Source: Phycisphaerales bacterium (lineage in GTDB: Bacteria > Planctomycetota > Phycisphaerae > Phycisphaerales > SM1A02). From it: DNA of 50,633 nt. The notes under the pieces were generated by a model. That model worked only from the letters and a program-made list of their open reading frames with translations. It did no database searches and was not told the origin of the DNA. Each line of letters begins with the position of its first letter. Positions within the stretch are counted from its first letter, which is position 1. Where the stretch lies: assembly GCA_030748455.1 (NCBI GenBank), contig JASMLY010000020.1:1-50633 (forward strand), written 5' to 3'. Below are positions 32,619 through 41,075 of this stretch, in pieces. Position numbers and translations under genes: made by a program.

Positions 32619-34400
32619 CTATTCTACAAAAATGTTGTGTTGGGTAGATGCGTCCTGTGTTAGAAGGGTTGCAACAATCTCATTATTCTCATCTTCATGA
32701 ATAATAAGTATGCAAGAAAGTTGCTCGTACTCTAGTTTTGTAGATACTTCGTTTGTCGATTGGAAGTTTTCAGGAAGCCATGACCGAACCCGCGCCTCAA
32801 TGTTTTGGTCTTGAATGATCGTCCACCCTAAATCCATCAAGGAACGGGTTGTCAAACGAACAACCTCTTGACATCGTTGTTGATCTAGAGCCAAGGCACA
32901 CTCGTCAATCAATAGAACCTTGCCTTTTGGGGGAATGGTTTCTGTAATCGAACCTTGGTGTTGGTGAGGTCGTTCTATTGGTTGAACATCTCTTGTTTCC
33001 ATGGAATACAACAAGACAACGCCAACAAGGACCGCCGCCAACAGCGCAAACACGCCGCTTGGTCTTGATTTGTACTGCTTTCGTTTGAATGGACCACCAC
33101 CAGTAGAAGGTGTAGATTGTGGATCTAATTTTCTTGGTATCGGCGTGTTTTTCGGGGAACCATTCCCTTGTTTCATTGAAGGAAGGTCGGCTGGGCGAAC
33201 TTTGGTTACATCGACTGCTGATAGAAGGACTTCTATATCTCCAAGCATCTCTTGAATAGAATCGTATCGCTTGTCATAATCTGACATTGCTCTTCGAACA
33301 ATCCACCTGATTCCTTCGGGACTTTCCTTGTTGAACTCACTTAGACCCCCGTGTGGAGGAAACGTGTTTTCAAGCATGAAATATAGAACCGCGCCCGCGC
33401 TGTAAATGTCGAATTTTGATCCATCTACTTGATGGACCTTTACCCCTTTCATTGCCTGTCTCACAAGTTCTGGGTCACGAAAATATTCCGTTCCATGCGT
33501 GGTAAGGGTCATCGCAGACGCAAGTGGAGTAACGAGCCCAAGGTCAACAAGGCTTGCTTTTTCATTGTGAATAATAATGTTGTCTGGTTTTACATCCTTG
33601 TGCCACAGTCCAGACAAATGATATTCTCGCAGCGTCTGCAGAAGTGTGTGTTGATATTGAAGAATCGTCTTAAGTTTGTTTTGGGAGAGTTTTGGAGTGT
33701 TGCCGTGCACACTGTTTGTGACAACGCCCAAATGATCTCCCTCGTGGTAGTGCATGACATACCAGAACCTATCGTCGTCGAGGTGATGTTCTAAAACCAG
33801 ACCAAGTTTTTTTGCTGCCTCCATCGACCGTGATTCCCTCACAATTTGTGGGAGTTGTGAGCCACTTGTAATATCAAAACATTTGATGACATATTTTTTG
33901 TTTTGTGTGTGTGGGGTAGCAATGTAAATGTTTGCTCCACTTCCTCCAGGTGGAAGCGTTCCAACAATTGTGTATCCGGAAAATTTATCTGATGGATGTG
34001 TTGAAGAACCAACTCTCTTTTGATGTGTGTTTTGGTGTGTATATGAAGGCCTGTTTTGTGGTTCGATGGCTAGTATCCTGAGTGGGTTGTCGATAACAAT
34101 TGCAACGAGTCTGTACCAAACTTCATTGATTCTGTTTTTTGCAGCGCGAAACTCTGTTTCAGCAATATCCCACCTCGCAAGAACTACACACAGTGTTGCT
34201 CTTAGGAGTTTTACAACACAAACAAACAGAGCAATAGGAACGTGAATGATGTCTCGAATCTCATGCACAACAAATCGAAACACTCTGCCTATACATCTAA
34301 TGCATGACCCGATCAGGGGAAGAAGCACTGTAAAGCACAAAATGGTGATGGCGATGAGCGTAATGAGCGTAACAAATAATCCGACCAAAAAAGAGCCCAT
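32619..34400 (-). CDS. Membrane serine/threonine protein kinase
   Basis: The 593-residue protein has an N-terminal hydrophobic region (about residues 4-33 and 50-75), a Hanks-type kinase domain (about 143-395) and a further helix (449-466, GVFALLAAVLVGVVLLYS) before a C-terminal domain of about 120 residues. Kinase landmarks are a glycine-rich loop GTLPPGGSGANIYIA, Lys173 in KKYVIKCFD, the catalytic loop HKDVKPDN with Asp269, DLG at 286-288 in place of DFG, and TEYFRDPELV. The C-terminal part (GKVLLIDECALALDQQRCQE) looks like an outer-membrane-stress or TolB-like small domain, unassigned. Its start overlaps the sigma factor gene by one base, making a sigma/kinase pair. Confidence 0.9.
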   Translation of the reverse strand: MGSFLVGLFVTLITLIAITILCFTVLLPLIGSCIRCIGRVFRFVVHEIRDIIHVPIALFVCVVKLLRATLCVVLARWDIAETEFRAAKNRINEVWYRLVAIVIDNPLRILAIEPQNRPSYTHQNTHQKRVGSSTHPSDKFSGYTIVGTLPPGGSGANIYIATPHTQNKKYVIKCFDITSGSQLPQIVRESRSMEAAKKLGLVLEHHLDDDRFWYVMHYHEGDHLGVVTNSVHGNTPKLSQNKLKTILQYQHTLLQTLREYHLSGLWHKDVKPDNIIIHNEKASLVDLGLVTPLASAMTLTTHGTEYFRDPELVRQAMKGVKVHQVDGSKFDIYSAGAVLYFMLENTFPPHGGLSEFNKESPEGIRWIVRRAMSDYDKRYDSIQEMLGDIEVLLSAVDVTKVRPADLPSMKQGNGSPKNTPIPRKLDPQSTPSTGGGPFKRKQYKSRPSGVFALLAAVLVGVVLLYSMETRDVQPIERPHQHQGSITETIPPKGKVLLIDECALALDQQRCQEVVRLTTRSLMDLGWTIIQDQNIEARVRSWLPENFQSTNEVSTKLEYEQLSCILIIHEDENNEIVATLLTQDASTQHNIFVE

Positions 34401-35131
34401 TACCTTTGCCTCCCCGCTTCTTTGCTGAGGAACAGTTGGTGTGTATGGTAAATTTCACTTACAGCATCATCGAACTTTGAATCAACTCCAGAGATGCTTG
34501 TACGGTGGATCTCTTTCTCTTCTTCTTCAGTAAAACTGTACTGCATAATGACTTCTGTAATTTGTTGTTTTAAACGATCTCGAACTCGAGACATGTGCCG
34601 ACTTACTGTGGGCTCACTGATATCTAACGATGACGAAACCTCTTTTCCTGAGAGATTGTCAAGCGCCTTCATTCGCCAAACTTGAAACTGTACAAACTCC
34701 ATTTCTATTTCTGTTCTTCGGATTGCCGCACAAATTTTTGCGGCAAACATCCGTTGTTCAAAGATCTCATCAACCTCAACAACCGCCGTACTTGAGTCAA
34801 TTTTTTCATCTAGCGACAACGGTTTTACTCCGCTTCCCCTTTTTTGAGCATTCCTGCGGTCAATCTCATCTCCAAGCGTGTGTTTGGCGATAGACAAAAT
34901 CCAGGTGCTAAATCTCGCCCCCCTGTTTGGATCATACCGCTCTATACATTTTGAAAGTGCCGCAAGTGTGTCTTGGGTCAGGTCTTGGACTGTTTCGAAC
35001 CCGATTCTGCCACCACCCCACTTTGATAACTGCGAACGTATTGCTGGGCCGAAATCCTGCCATAACTCAAACCATGCCGCTTCATCGCGATCTCTGAGCC
35101 TTCGCACAAAGGTTGTTGTCAGAACGTTCAT
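34400..35131 (-). CDS. ECF-type sigma factor linked to a protein kinase
   Basis: A start at ATG 35129-35131 gives 243 residues; a GTG two codons upstream is the alternative. Region 2 reads WFELWQDFGPAIRSQLSK, then VQDLTQDTLAALSKCIERYD and RGARFSTWILSIAKHTLGDE, with the -10-binding part before RNAQKRGSG. Region 4 is MKALDNLSGKEVSSSLDISE followed by PTVSRHMSRVRDRLKQQITE. A C-terminal extension of about 45 residues (SFTEEEEKEIHRTSISGVDS) follows. Sigma factors next to serine/threonine kinases are a planctomycete hallmark. The kinase is likely to control this sigma factor by phosphorylation, which is inference from the pairing. No anti-sigma factor gene is present. Confidence 0.88.
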   Translation of the reverse strand: MNVLTTTFVRRLRDRDEAAWFELWQDFGPAIRSQLSKWGGGRIGFETVQDLTQDTLAALSKCIERYDPNRGARFSTWILSIAKHTLGDEIDRRNAQKRGSGVKPLSLDEKIDSSTAVVEVDEIFEQRMFAAKICAAIRRTEIEMEFVQFQVWRMKALDNLSGKEVSSSLDISEPTVSRHMSRVRDRLKQQITEVIMQYSFTEEEEKEIHRTSISGVDSKFDDAVSEIYHTHQLFLSKEAGRQR

Positions 35132-35147
35132 CGGCACACCATCTTAT

Positions 35148-35159
35148 TGGGAATTCCCA
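35148..35159. promoter_or_regulatory. Palindrome between the sigma factor and coiled-coil genes
   Basis: TGGGAATTCCCA is a perfect 12-base palindrome 16 bases before the sigma factor ATG, in the divergent gap. It could be an operator; nothing else supports this. Confidence 0.3.
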
Positions 35160-35278
35160 GTGGCAGTTTTTACCCAAATTGTTCTCGGATGCAGAGGGGT
35201 GAAAGAGTAGCGGGGAAAATCCCAAATACTGTGTTGAACAGAGATGGTTCTGTGATTTTTGTATAAAAGGAGGTTGCC

Positions 35279-36199
35279 ATGGGCGCCACAACACGTTTTA
35301 TTGTTCGATGGGGGTTGATTGGATCTCTTGCAGTTGGTGGGATTACACTGCTTGTGGGTCCAAAGCGGGTCGTTGCCTGTTTCGACCAACTTCGAGAGGA
35401 AGCAGCTTCGATTGTTGATGTCATAGTCGATGATCCGGTCGCTTTGCGAAGTCAACTTGACCAATTAGCACGGGAATATCCAGCGAGGATTGCTGAAATC
35501 ACGAGCGAAGTCGCAAAAATTGATCAGCAACTAGAGCAATTTCAAAAGGATGAATCCATTGCCACGAACGTCATTCAACTTACGAGCCACGATTTAGACA
35601 CGTTGCGTGAGCTTGTAAAAACCGCTGAAACAGAAGAAACAGTAAGTGGAACGCCCACCTCTTTTTGGTTTGAAGGTGTTCGGTACGATCTTGAAAGTGC
35701 GTACACGAAAGCTCATCGCATCCGAACAGTTCGGGCGAACTACGAAGATCGGCTTGCTGCTGATCGAAGACAAATCGAATTAATGCATGAACAACGAGAG
35801 CGGCTTGCGTCAATCCTTGAAAAAATTAAACATGAGCATGAACAATATCGCTCGCAACTTTGGCAACTCGATCGAGAAATTGATGCGATTGAACGAAACG
35901 ATCACATTATCGCGATGGTTGAGCGCCAACAACAAACACTTTCTAGTTTTGACTCGTTTGGAACAGGGAATAATTTAGATCAAGTGAGGTCAAAACTTGC
36001 TGAAATTAGGACTGTACAAGAGAGTACGATTCTCGCGCTCACTGAAACGGGTGGTGGCAGTTCGTATGAATCAAGAGCAAGAATTGCGATGAGCGACGGT
36101 GTCGGCAATGATCCTTTTTTAGAAACTACCAACGACACTTTTGCAACAGATTCTCCCGACGCTCCAATGACACCTTATGCTCTTTTAGACGAAGATTAA
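35279..36199 (+). CDS. Membrane-anchored coiled-coil protein
   Basis: The 306-residue protein has one N-terminal helix (about 10-27, WGLIGSLAVGGITLLVGP) and then long stretches of heptad coiled coil: LDQLAREYPARIAEITSEVA, IDQQLEQFQKDESIATNVIQ and QIELMHEQRERLASILEKIK. A short globular insert (SGTPTSFWFEGVRYDLESAY) interrupts them. The C-terminus is disordered and acidic. Its ribosome site AAAAGGAGG, 5 bases before the ATG, is the strongest in the window, which suggests high expression. It is divergent from the sigma factor gene and ends at a strong terminator. It may be a target of that sigma factor; PspA-like proteins look similar, but I see no specific match. Confidence 0.75.
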   Translation: MGATTRFIVRWGLIGSLAVGGITLLVGPKRVVACFDQLREEAASIVDVIVDDPVALRSQLDQLAREYPARIAEITSEVAKIDQQLEQFQKDESIATNVIQLTSHDLDTLRELVKTAETEETVSGTPTSFWFEGVRYDLESAYTKAHRIRTVRANYEDRLAADRRQIELMHEQRERLASILEKIKHEHEQYRSQLWQLDREIDAIERNDHIIAMVERQQQTLSSFDSFGTGNNLDQVRSKLAEIRTVQESTILALTETGGGSSYESRARIAMSDGVGNDPFLETTNDTFATDSPDAPMTPYALLDED

Positions 36200-36239
36200 A
36201 CCACTAACCCCTGTTGTTAAACAGGTCGTTAGGCACAGA

Positions 36240-36269
36240 CAGCAACCGAATCGTTCGGTTGCTGTTTTT
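36240..36269 (+). terminator. Rho-independent terminator of the coiled-coil gene
   Basis: C followed by AGCAACCGAA pairs perfectly with TTCGGTTGCT and G around a TCG loop, and TTTTT follows. The T tract reaches the stop codon of the converging SpoIID-like gene. A weaker hairpin (CCTGTT-GTTA-AACAGG) lies just upstream. Confidence 0.85.
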
Positions 36270-37524
36270 ATGTAATGGTACTTTTTGGGTAATACCACTC
36301 TAAAATTTCTTCCCAGTTTTTGTTTTGTTCAGCAAGAACCTGAGCTCCATACTGACACATACCCACGCCATGCCCCATACCTACGCCTTTAAATAGTAGT
36401 GATGTTCCAACGCGGGTGGCCTGAACGTTAGAGGACCAGAGCCTTGGGGTTGGGTCTGAAATGTTTGGTATTGTTGCGTTCGCTGCGTGAACAAAGTGTT
36501 TGGCGTTTATTGTCCATGCCCCTTTTTTTCTGTCTATGAATGTAAGGCTTGTTGGTCTTCCGTTTTTATTCGTCTTTGAATGTTGAATTGATTGTATTGA
36601 AGCTATGTTGCTTAGGGTGCTATCGTGCACACTCTCTGCCCAGTGCACTATTCTTTTTTTGAATGATCGGTGTGGTCTTTCTACTTCCCATTTATGGACT
36701 CCAAGTGACGTGCAAACATCTTTGCCCTCCCTTCCTTGCAACGGAACAATGTTGTGTATTGGGGCACTACTGATCTCATCTATGGCGGATGCCGCAAATC
36801 CTCCACAACACGAACTGTAATACGCTGGAATCACTTCCTCTCTCCAAGACAGAAACACATTGTTTGTAAGCTCAGTTGCCCGGTGCGCTACATCGAGGGA
36901 TACGTCCCCCAAAAACACCTGTGATGAAGGACCGTCTGTCACATCAAAGTGGCTTTTATCAAGTCTTTGTACATGTTGTGCGTACGCATAGCTTCTTGCC
37001 GCAACCGCTTGTGCAGCAAATGTGTTGAGGTGCCAGTGAGAGAACAACTCCCCTGCGATCACGCCTGGGATATATGATTCAAGTGGTACGTGCGCAACAA
37101 TATCAAACGCATGCGCAGAGATATCCCTCCTTGGGTGTAGTTTCATTGTTCCTGTAAATCGCCTCGTTTTTTTACCCACAACGACCGTGTGGTCTCTGTG
37201 TTCCACGACAGAACACACGCCTCCATCTACTGGGAATTCACACAATGGACTTGTGGCAGAAACAACCCATCGATTATCGTTGCGTTGCACGTGTTCCCCG
37301 TCGACAACCGCAATTTCTGCGCCCCGAACCTTTCCAATTCTTACCCTGATATGCACCTCCGAAGTTGGAATTGTGTGTTTCTTTGCTTGTGGTGTCGTGC
37401 TTGTTTTTTTATCGTGTTGATCTCTAGGGGCGCATGAACTTAGTCCGCCAACAAGAAACACACCCGTAGATGCTAGAAATTCACGGCGGTTGCAGGCTAA
37501 ATGATGAAAAGGGTGGGAAAACAT
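36268..37524 (-). CDS. SpoIID/LytB-like Tat-exported lipoprotein
   Basis: The 418-residue protein starts with a Tat signal with lipobox: NRREFLASTGVFLVGGLSSC, twin arginines then cysteine 31. The rest is a SpoIID domain: SYIPGVIAGELFSHWHLNTF carrying the catalytic glutamate region (GELF), then AAQAVAARSYAYAQHVQ, VIPAYYSSCCGGFAASAIDE and the C-terminal GVGMGHGVGMCQYGAQVLAE. SpoIID enzymes cleave peptidoglycan glycan strands without peptide side chains. Planctomycetes have thin peptidoglycan, so a role in wall turnover is plausible. It is divergent from lemA with 50 bases between the start codons. Confidence 0.9.
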   Translation of the reverse strand: MFSHPFHHLACNRREFLASTGVFLVGGLSSCAPRDQHDKKTSTTPQAKKHTIPTSEVHIRVRIGKVRGAEIAVVDGEHVQRNDNRWVVSATSPLCEFPVDGGVCSVVEHRDHTVVVGKKTRRFTGTMKLHPRRDISAHAFDIVAHVPLESYIPGVIAGELFSHWHLNTFAAQAVAARSYAYAQHVQRLDKSHFDVTDGPSSQVFLGDVSLDVAHRATELTNNVFLSWREEVIPAYYSSCCGGFAASAIDEISSAPIHNIVPLQGREGKDVCTSLGVHKWEVERPHRSFKKRIVHWAESVHDSTLSNIASIQSIQHSKTNKNGRPTSLTFIDRKKGAWTINAKHFVHAANATIPNISDPTPRLWSSNVQATRVGTSLLFKGVGMGHGVGMCQYGAQVLAEQNKNWEEILEWYYPKSTIT

Positions 37525-37525
37525 C

Positions 37526-37553
37526 TTTTTGTGTAGTGTATCGGTGGTACATT
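37526..37553 (+). promoter_or_regulatory. Weak candidate promoter of lemA-htpX
   Basis: TTTTTG (37526-37531), 16 bases and TACATT (37548-37553) sit in the 50-base divergent gap, 21 bases before the lemA ATG. The -35 box is poor. Confidence 0.28.
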
Positions 37554-37574
37554 ATTTGAGAAGGAGTTTTGAAA

Positions 37575-38204
37575 ATGAAAAACATTTTGAACACAGAGCC
37601 AATTCTTGCCTTTACCGGAACTATCGCTGTTGTGGTCGTTGGGTTTATTTTACTTGTCGTTATTTTTGTTGTGGGGATATATAACGGGCTTGTTGGTCTA
37701 CGAAACAGGGTAAAAAATGCGTATGCCCAAATAGATGTCCAACTTAAGCGACGCTACGACCTGATTCCAAACCTTGTAGAAACAGCAAAGGGATACATGG
37801 AACATGAAAAGGAAACGCTTGAAGCTGTGATAAGTGCAAGGAACCAGGCTGTTTCCGCTGCCTCCGCTGCTTCTAAAGATCCTACTTCTGCAAATGCTAT
37901 TTCTGAACTCGCAGGTGCAGACGGTGCGTTAACTGGGGCGCTTGGTCGGCTTATGGTTGTCATGGAAGCCTATCCTGATCTCAAAGCAAATGAAAACATG
38001 ATGCAGGTACAAGAGGAACTCACGAGCACCGAAAATCGTGTTGCGTTCTCAAGGCAAGCGTACAACGACGCCGTGATGACATACAACAACAAAAGGGAGA
38101 TGTTCCCATCAAACATCGTGGCTGGAATGTTTGGATTTGAGTTTGCCCAGAGTTGGGAGCTTGATGATGAAAGCGCAAGAGACGCACCAAAAGTTAATTT
38201 CTAA
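37575..38204 (+). CDS. lemA: LemA family protein
   Basis: The start at ATG 37575 has AAGGAG (37561-37566) 8 bases before it; a TTG two codons upstream is too close to that site. This gives 209 residues. An N-terminal helix (about 11-38, TGTIAVVVVGFILLVVIFVV) is followed by the LemA core: VGLRNRVKNAYAQIDVQLKR, RYDLIPNLVETAKGYMEHEK, TLEAVISARNQAV, and LMVVMEAYPDLKANENMMQV, then the RVAFSRQAYNDAVMTYNN helix. LemA forms a membrane-bound four-helix bundle. It is co-directional with the protease gene 11 bases downstream, the usual partner. Confidence 0.93.
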   Translation: MKNILNTEPILAFTGTIAVVVVGFILLVVIFVVGIYNGLVGLRNRVKNAYAQIDVQLKRRYDLIPNLVETAKGYMEHEKETLEAVISARNQAVSAASAASKDPTSANAISELAGADGALTGALGRLMVVMEAYPDLKANENMMQVQEELTSTENRVAFSRQAYNDAVMTYNNKREMFPSNIVAGMFGFEFAQSWELDDESARDAPKVNF

Positions 38205-38215
38205 TTCTTATTGCT

Positions 38216-40039
38216 ATGAACTTTTATGAGCACCAAGATCGCGCGCGGAAGCGCACAAAGATTATTGTGTGTTTGTTTGCCATTGCAGTAGCACTCATTA
38301 TTGGCATTGTTGTTATTCCGATTGGATTGTTTTCTGAATGGAATCCCAGCGCTATGGTGGTCGCGGGGCTATTTTGTGTTCTGATCGTCGGGATCTCTTC
38401 CCTCGTTAAACTTGGTCAACTTAATGATGGGGGGCAAGTGGTTGCCGAGATGCTCGGTGGTACCGAGTTACCAACCACAAACAAGTCCAACAGCGAGCAG
38501 AGGGTACAGAATATTGTTGAAGAAATGGCAATTGCAAGTGGCATGCCCGTCCCAACTGTCTACAGTATCGAAGACGATTCCATCAATGCATTTGCTGCTG
38601 GGTGGACCCCAAGTGATGCTGTCATTGGTGTAACGAGGGGTTGCATTGAAAAACTCAACAGAGAAGAGTTGCAAGGTGTCATCGCCCACGAATTCAGCCA
38701 TATCTCTCATGGGGATATGCGAATCAACATCCGGCTCATCGGAGTTATTTTTGGAATTATGGCAATTGGAATTACTGGCTGGATCTTTGTTCGATATATC
38801 GGACCGGTTGTATTGAGATCTTCCTCTCGGTCACGATCAAAGGAAGGGGCTGGTGGGGCTGCGATTGGCTTGGGTATCATTCTCTTTGGATTGTTCTTGG
38901 TTACTTGTGGGTCGATTGGTACTTTTTTTGGTCGACTTATTCAATCCGCGGTTTCAAGGCAACGTGAATATCTTGCTGACGCTTCAGCTGTGCAGTTCAC
39001 GAGAAATCCCCTTGGTATCGGTAACGCACTGAGAAAAATTGGCGGTATTCCCAAACACCTATCCTTTTCTAAAGAGGCGGGACAGTGTAACCACTTATTT
39101 TTTACACAGGCAATGCGATCCTTGTTTGCAAGCCACCCTCCCATCAATGAAAGAATAGCCCGAGTAGAGGGAATTGATGTTTCCTCTTTGCCAGAACAAC
39201 ACTGTACGCAACCGTCACAAGTTGCAGGATCCTCTCACTTCAGCGCCTCGGTCGTTCAAGAAACTATGCAGGATATCGGTAGTGTGCAACAACAATACCT
39301 AGATCGAGCAAAACAAGCTATCGCCAATATTCCAGATGTTCTGCACGAAGCTCTTCTAGACGCGTGGTCGGCTAGATTCATCGTTCTTGCGCTGGTTGTT
39401 GACCCAACCCAACAAGAGTGTTCTTCGTTGCTACATCGGTATTTGACGGTAGAAGAAAGGAACAAACTTGATTCAATCATCCCAATCGTTCAAAAATCAG
39501 GTCGTGCATCAAGACTCCCCATGATTGATCTTGCGGCACCAGCAATGAGACAATTGAGTACGAATCAAAAACAAAACTTTTTAAATCTGCTTAAAACTAT
39601 TGTTGCGTGCGATGGGGTAATCGATCGTTTTGAGTGGGTTGTTGTGTATGTTGTAGAAAAACACCTTTCAATAACTCCCAAAAAATCTAAATCCAACAAA
39701 TTGATTTCTGATTTTCCACAGGAAGCGGGTCTTGTTTTATCTACACTTGCCTATTCTGGGGCAGATAACCAAACACAAGCAGAGCAGGTGTATGTACATG
39801 CTGCATCCAAAATTGATATGCAAAACATATTGATTGCTTCTGTACATGATTGTGATATCAGTCGAGTTCACCAGGCCTTAAACGCCCTCGAAACGCTTCG
39901 GTTTACGGAAAAACAAAGGTTTTTAGAGTGTTGTGAAACATGTGTTGTTCACGATGAAAAAATATCCATCGCTGAAGCGGAAACAATTCGAGCTATTGGT
40001 GACGCTCTTGATTGTCCAATTCCTATGTTCGGTGCATAA
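38216..40039 (+). CDS. htpX: HtpX-like M48 metalloprotease with C-terminal extension
   Basis: The 607-residue protein has two N-terminal helices (about 17-38 and 42-62), then a M48 catalytic domain: MPVPTVYSIEDDSINAFAAG, the zinc motif VIAHEFSHISHGDMR (His158-Glu159 and His162), two further helices (about 175-193 and 220-245), and RQREYLADASAVQFTRNPLG with the third zinc ligand. The domain ends near FASHPPINERIARVEG (about residue 320). HtpX degrades damaged membrane proteins. About 285 extra residues follow, mostly helical, including LLKTIVACDGVIDRFEWVVV and LRFTEKQRFLECCETCVVHD, which recall TerB-like helical domains. lemA lies just upstream; a terminator follows. Confidence 0.88.
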   Translation: MNFYEHQDRARKRTKIIVCLFAIAVALIIGIVVIPIGLFSEWNPSAMVVAGLFCVLIVGISSLVKLGQLNDGGQVVAEMLGGTELPTTNKSNSEQRVQNIVEEMAIASGMPVPTVYSIEDDSINAFAAGWTPSDAVIGVTRGCIEKLNREELQGVIAHEFSHISHGDMRINIRLIGVIFGIMAIGITGWIFVRYIGPVVLRSSSRSRSKEGAGGAAIGLGIILFGLFLVTCGSIGTFFGRLIQSAVSRQREYLADASAVQFTRNPLGIGNALRKIGGIPKHLSFSKEAGQCNHLFFTQAMRSLFASHPPINERIARVEGIDVSSLPEQHCTQPSQVAGSSHFSASVVQETMQDIGSVQQQYLDRAKQAIANIPDVLHEALLDAWSARFIVLALVVDPTQQECSSLLHRYLTVEERNKLDSIIPIVQKSGRASRLPMIDLAAPAMRQLSTNQKQNFLNLLKTIVACDGVIDRFEWVVVYVVEKHLSITPKKSKSNKLISDFPQEAGLVLSTLAYSGADNQTQAEQVYVHAASKIDMQNILIASVHDCDISRVHQALNALETLRFTEKQRFLECCETCVVHDEKISIAEAETIRAIGDALDCPIPMFGA

Positions 40040-40040
40040 A

Positions 40041-40078
40041 CACCCTGTGTTCCAAAACACAGCCTTGGTGGTTTTTTT
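40041..40078 (+). terminator. Terminator of the lemA-htpX message
   Basis: CTGTGTT-CCAA-AACACAG forms the inner stem, CACC and GGTG an outer stem with a small bulge, and GTTTTTTTG follows. It ends 2 bases before the stop of the converging TPR/alpha-CTD gene. Confidence 0.65.
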
Positions 40079-40080
40079 GT

Positions 40081-41007
40081 TTAGTCAATTTCTCGAAGCT
40101 TCAATCCAAAAGTGGCGAGGCCTTCGTGGATTTCTACAAGACTTGTCGAGCCAAAATTCTTAATGCCAAGAAGTTCTGCTTCTGTTCGGACTGCAAGGTC
40201 TGCTATTGTCTGAATGTTTAGGAGCTGCAGCGCTTTTCTTGCACGAACAGATAGGTTTAAGGCAGAGACTGGTTTTGAGAGAACTTGTTCGGAAGTATGT
40301 GCCAAAAGTTCTTCGTAACGGTCTTGGTGTACCTGATTTGACTGTCCATCAGCGCCCTGCCCGAGACGCAACCCTCTCGCCGTCAACATATGTTTGATTT
40401 CTGTGAGAGAGGTTTCACCAAAGTTTTTGTAACTAAGTAGTTCTGACTCACTGATTTTAAGAAGGTCGCCAAGTGTTCTGATTTGCATTTTCTTCAAACA
40501 GTTTCGTGCTCGAACAGAAAGTTCAAAATCAGTCACTGGTGTGTTCATCAAAGCAGTGTTTTTTGCAGCATCGCGCGCGAGTTCTTCATCATAGTACATG
40601 TGCGCAGAAGATTGCACGTCTTTCAAATACAACTGTGCCCGTTCATGGTTTGGGTCTGTATCGAGAATTTGTCGGAGACATTTTTCTGCACTATTAATTT
40701 GTCCACGATCTTCGTAGACAACTGCAAGGTTTAGCAACACGTGCATGTGTGGTTGTTTTGCTGTAGCAAGTTCTTCGTACAACTTTGTTGATTCTGTCTC
40801 TTCGCCCACAAGGTCTAATAAATAGGCGAGTTTGAAAATATGATCTGGGTTTGATCCCGAGGCGACCGCTTTTCTTAACTCTTCGATTGCACCAACGCGA
40901 AATCCGTCGGCTTCGAGCTGCATCGCTGTGTTGTACTGTTGTTCTGCGGCAGCTGGGTCGCCGCCACCAATCATTGTTTCGTGTTCAATCTTATTTTCTA
41001 TCACCAC
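40081..41007 (-). CDS. TPR protein with two RNA polymerase alpha-CTD-like domains
   Basis: I start at GTG 41005-41007 because CGGAG lies 7 bases upstream; this gives 308 residues (a TTG 10 codons earlier and an ATG 11 codons later are alternatives). The first 130 or so residues are TPR-like helical pairs (AAEQQYNTAMQLEADGFRVG, HVLLNLAVVYEDRGQINSAE). Two domains then align without gaps to the E. coli alpha-CTD: FELSVRARNCLKKMQIRTLG...NFGETSLTEI at about 160-216 and LNLSVRARKALQLLNIQTIA...NFGSTSLVEI at about 250-304. The first copy keeps the equivalents of the DNA-contacting R265, N268, C269, G296 and S299. The second keeps R265, G296 and S299. It may bind DNA or RNA polymerase. Its role is not established. 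Confidence 0.88.
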   Translation of the reverse strand: MVIENKIEHETMIGGGDPAAAEQQYNTAMQLEADGFRVGAIEELRKAVASGSNPDHIFKLAYLLDLVGEETESTKLYEELATAKQPHMHVLLNLAVVYEDRGQINSAEKCLRQILDTDPNHERAQLYLKDVQSSAHMYYDEELARDAAKNTALMNTPVTDFELSVRARNCLKKMQIRTLGDLLKISESELLSYKNFGETSLTEIKHMLTARGLRLGQGADGQSNQVHQDRYEELLAHTSEQVLSKPVSALNLSVRARKALQLLNIQTIADLAVRTEAELLGIKNFGSTSLVEIHEGLATFGLKLREID

Positions 41008-41075
41008 TATAGTTCTCCGTCTTTGTGTGAGTTGCAACGGTTCATTGTACAGAAATTTTGCCCATACGCCAAGAG

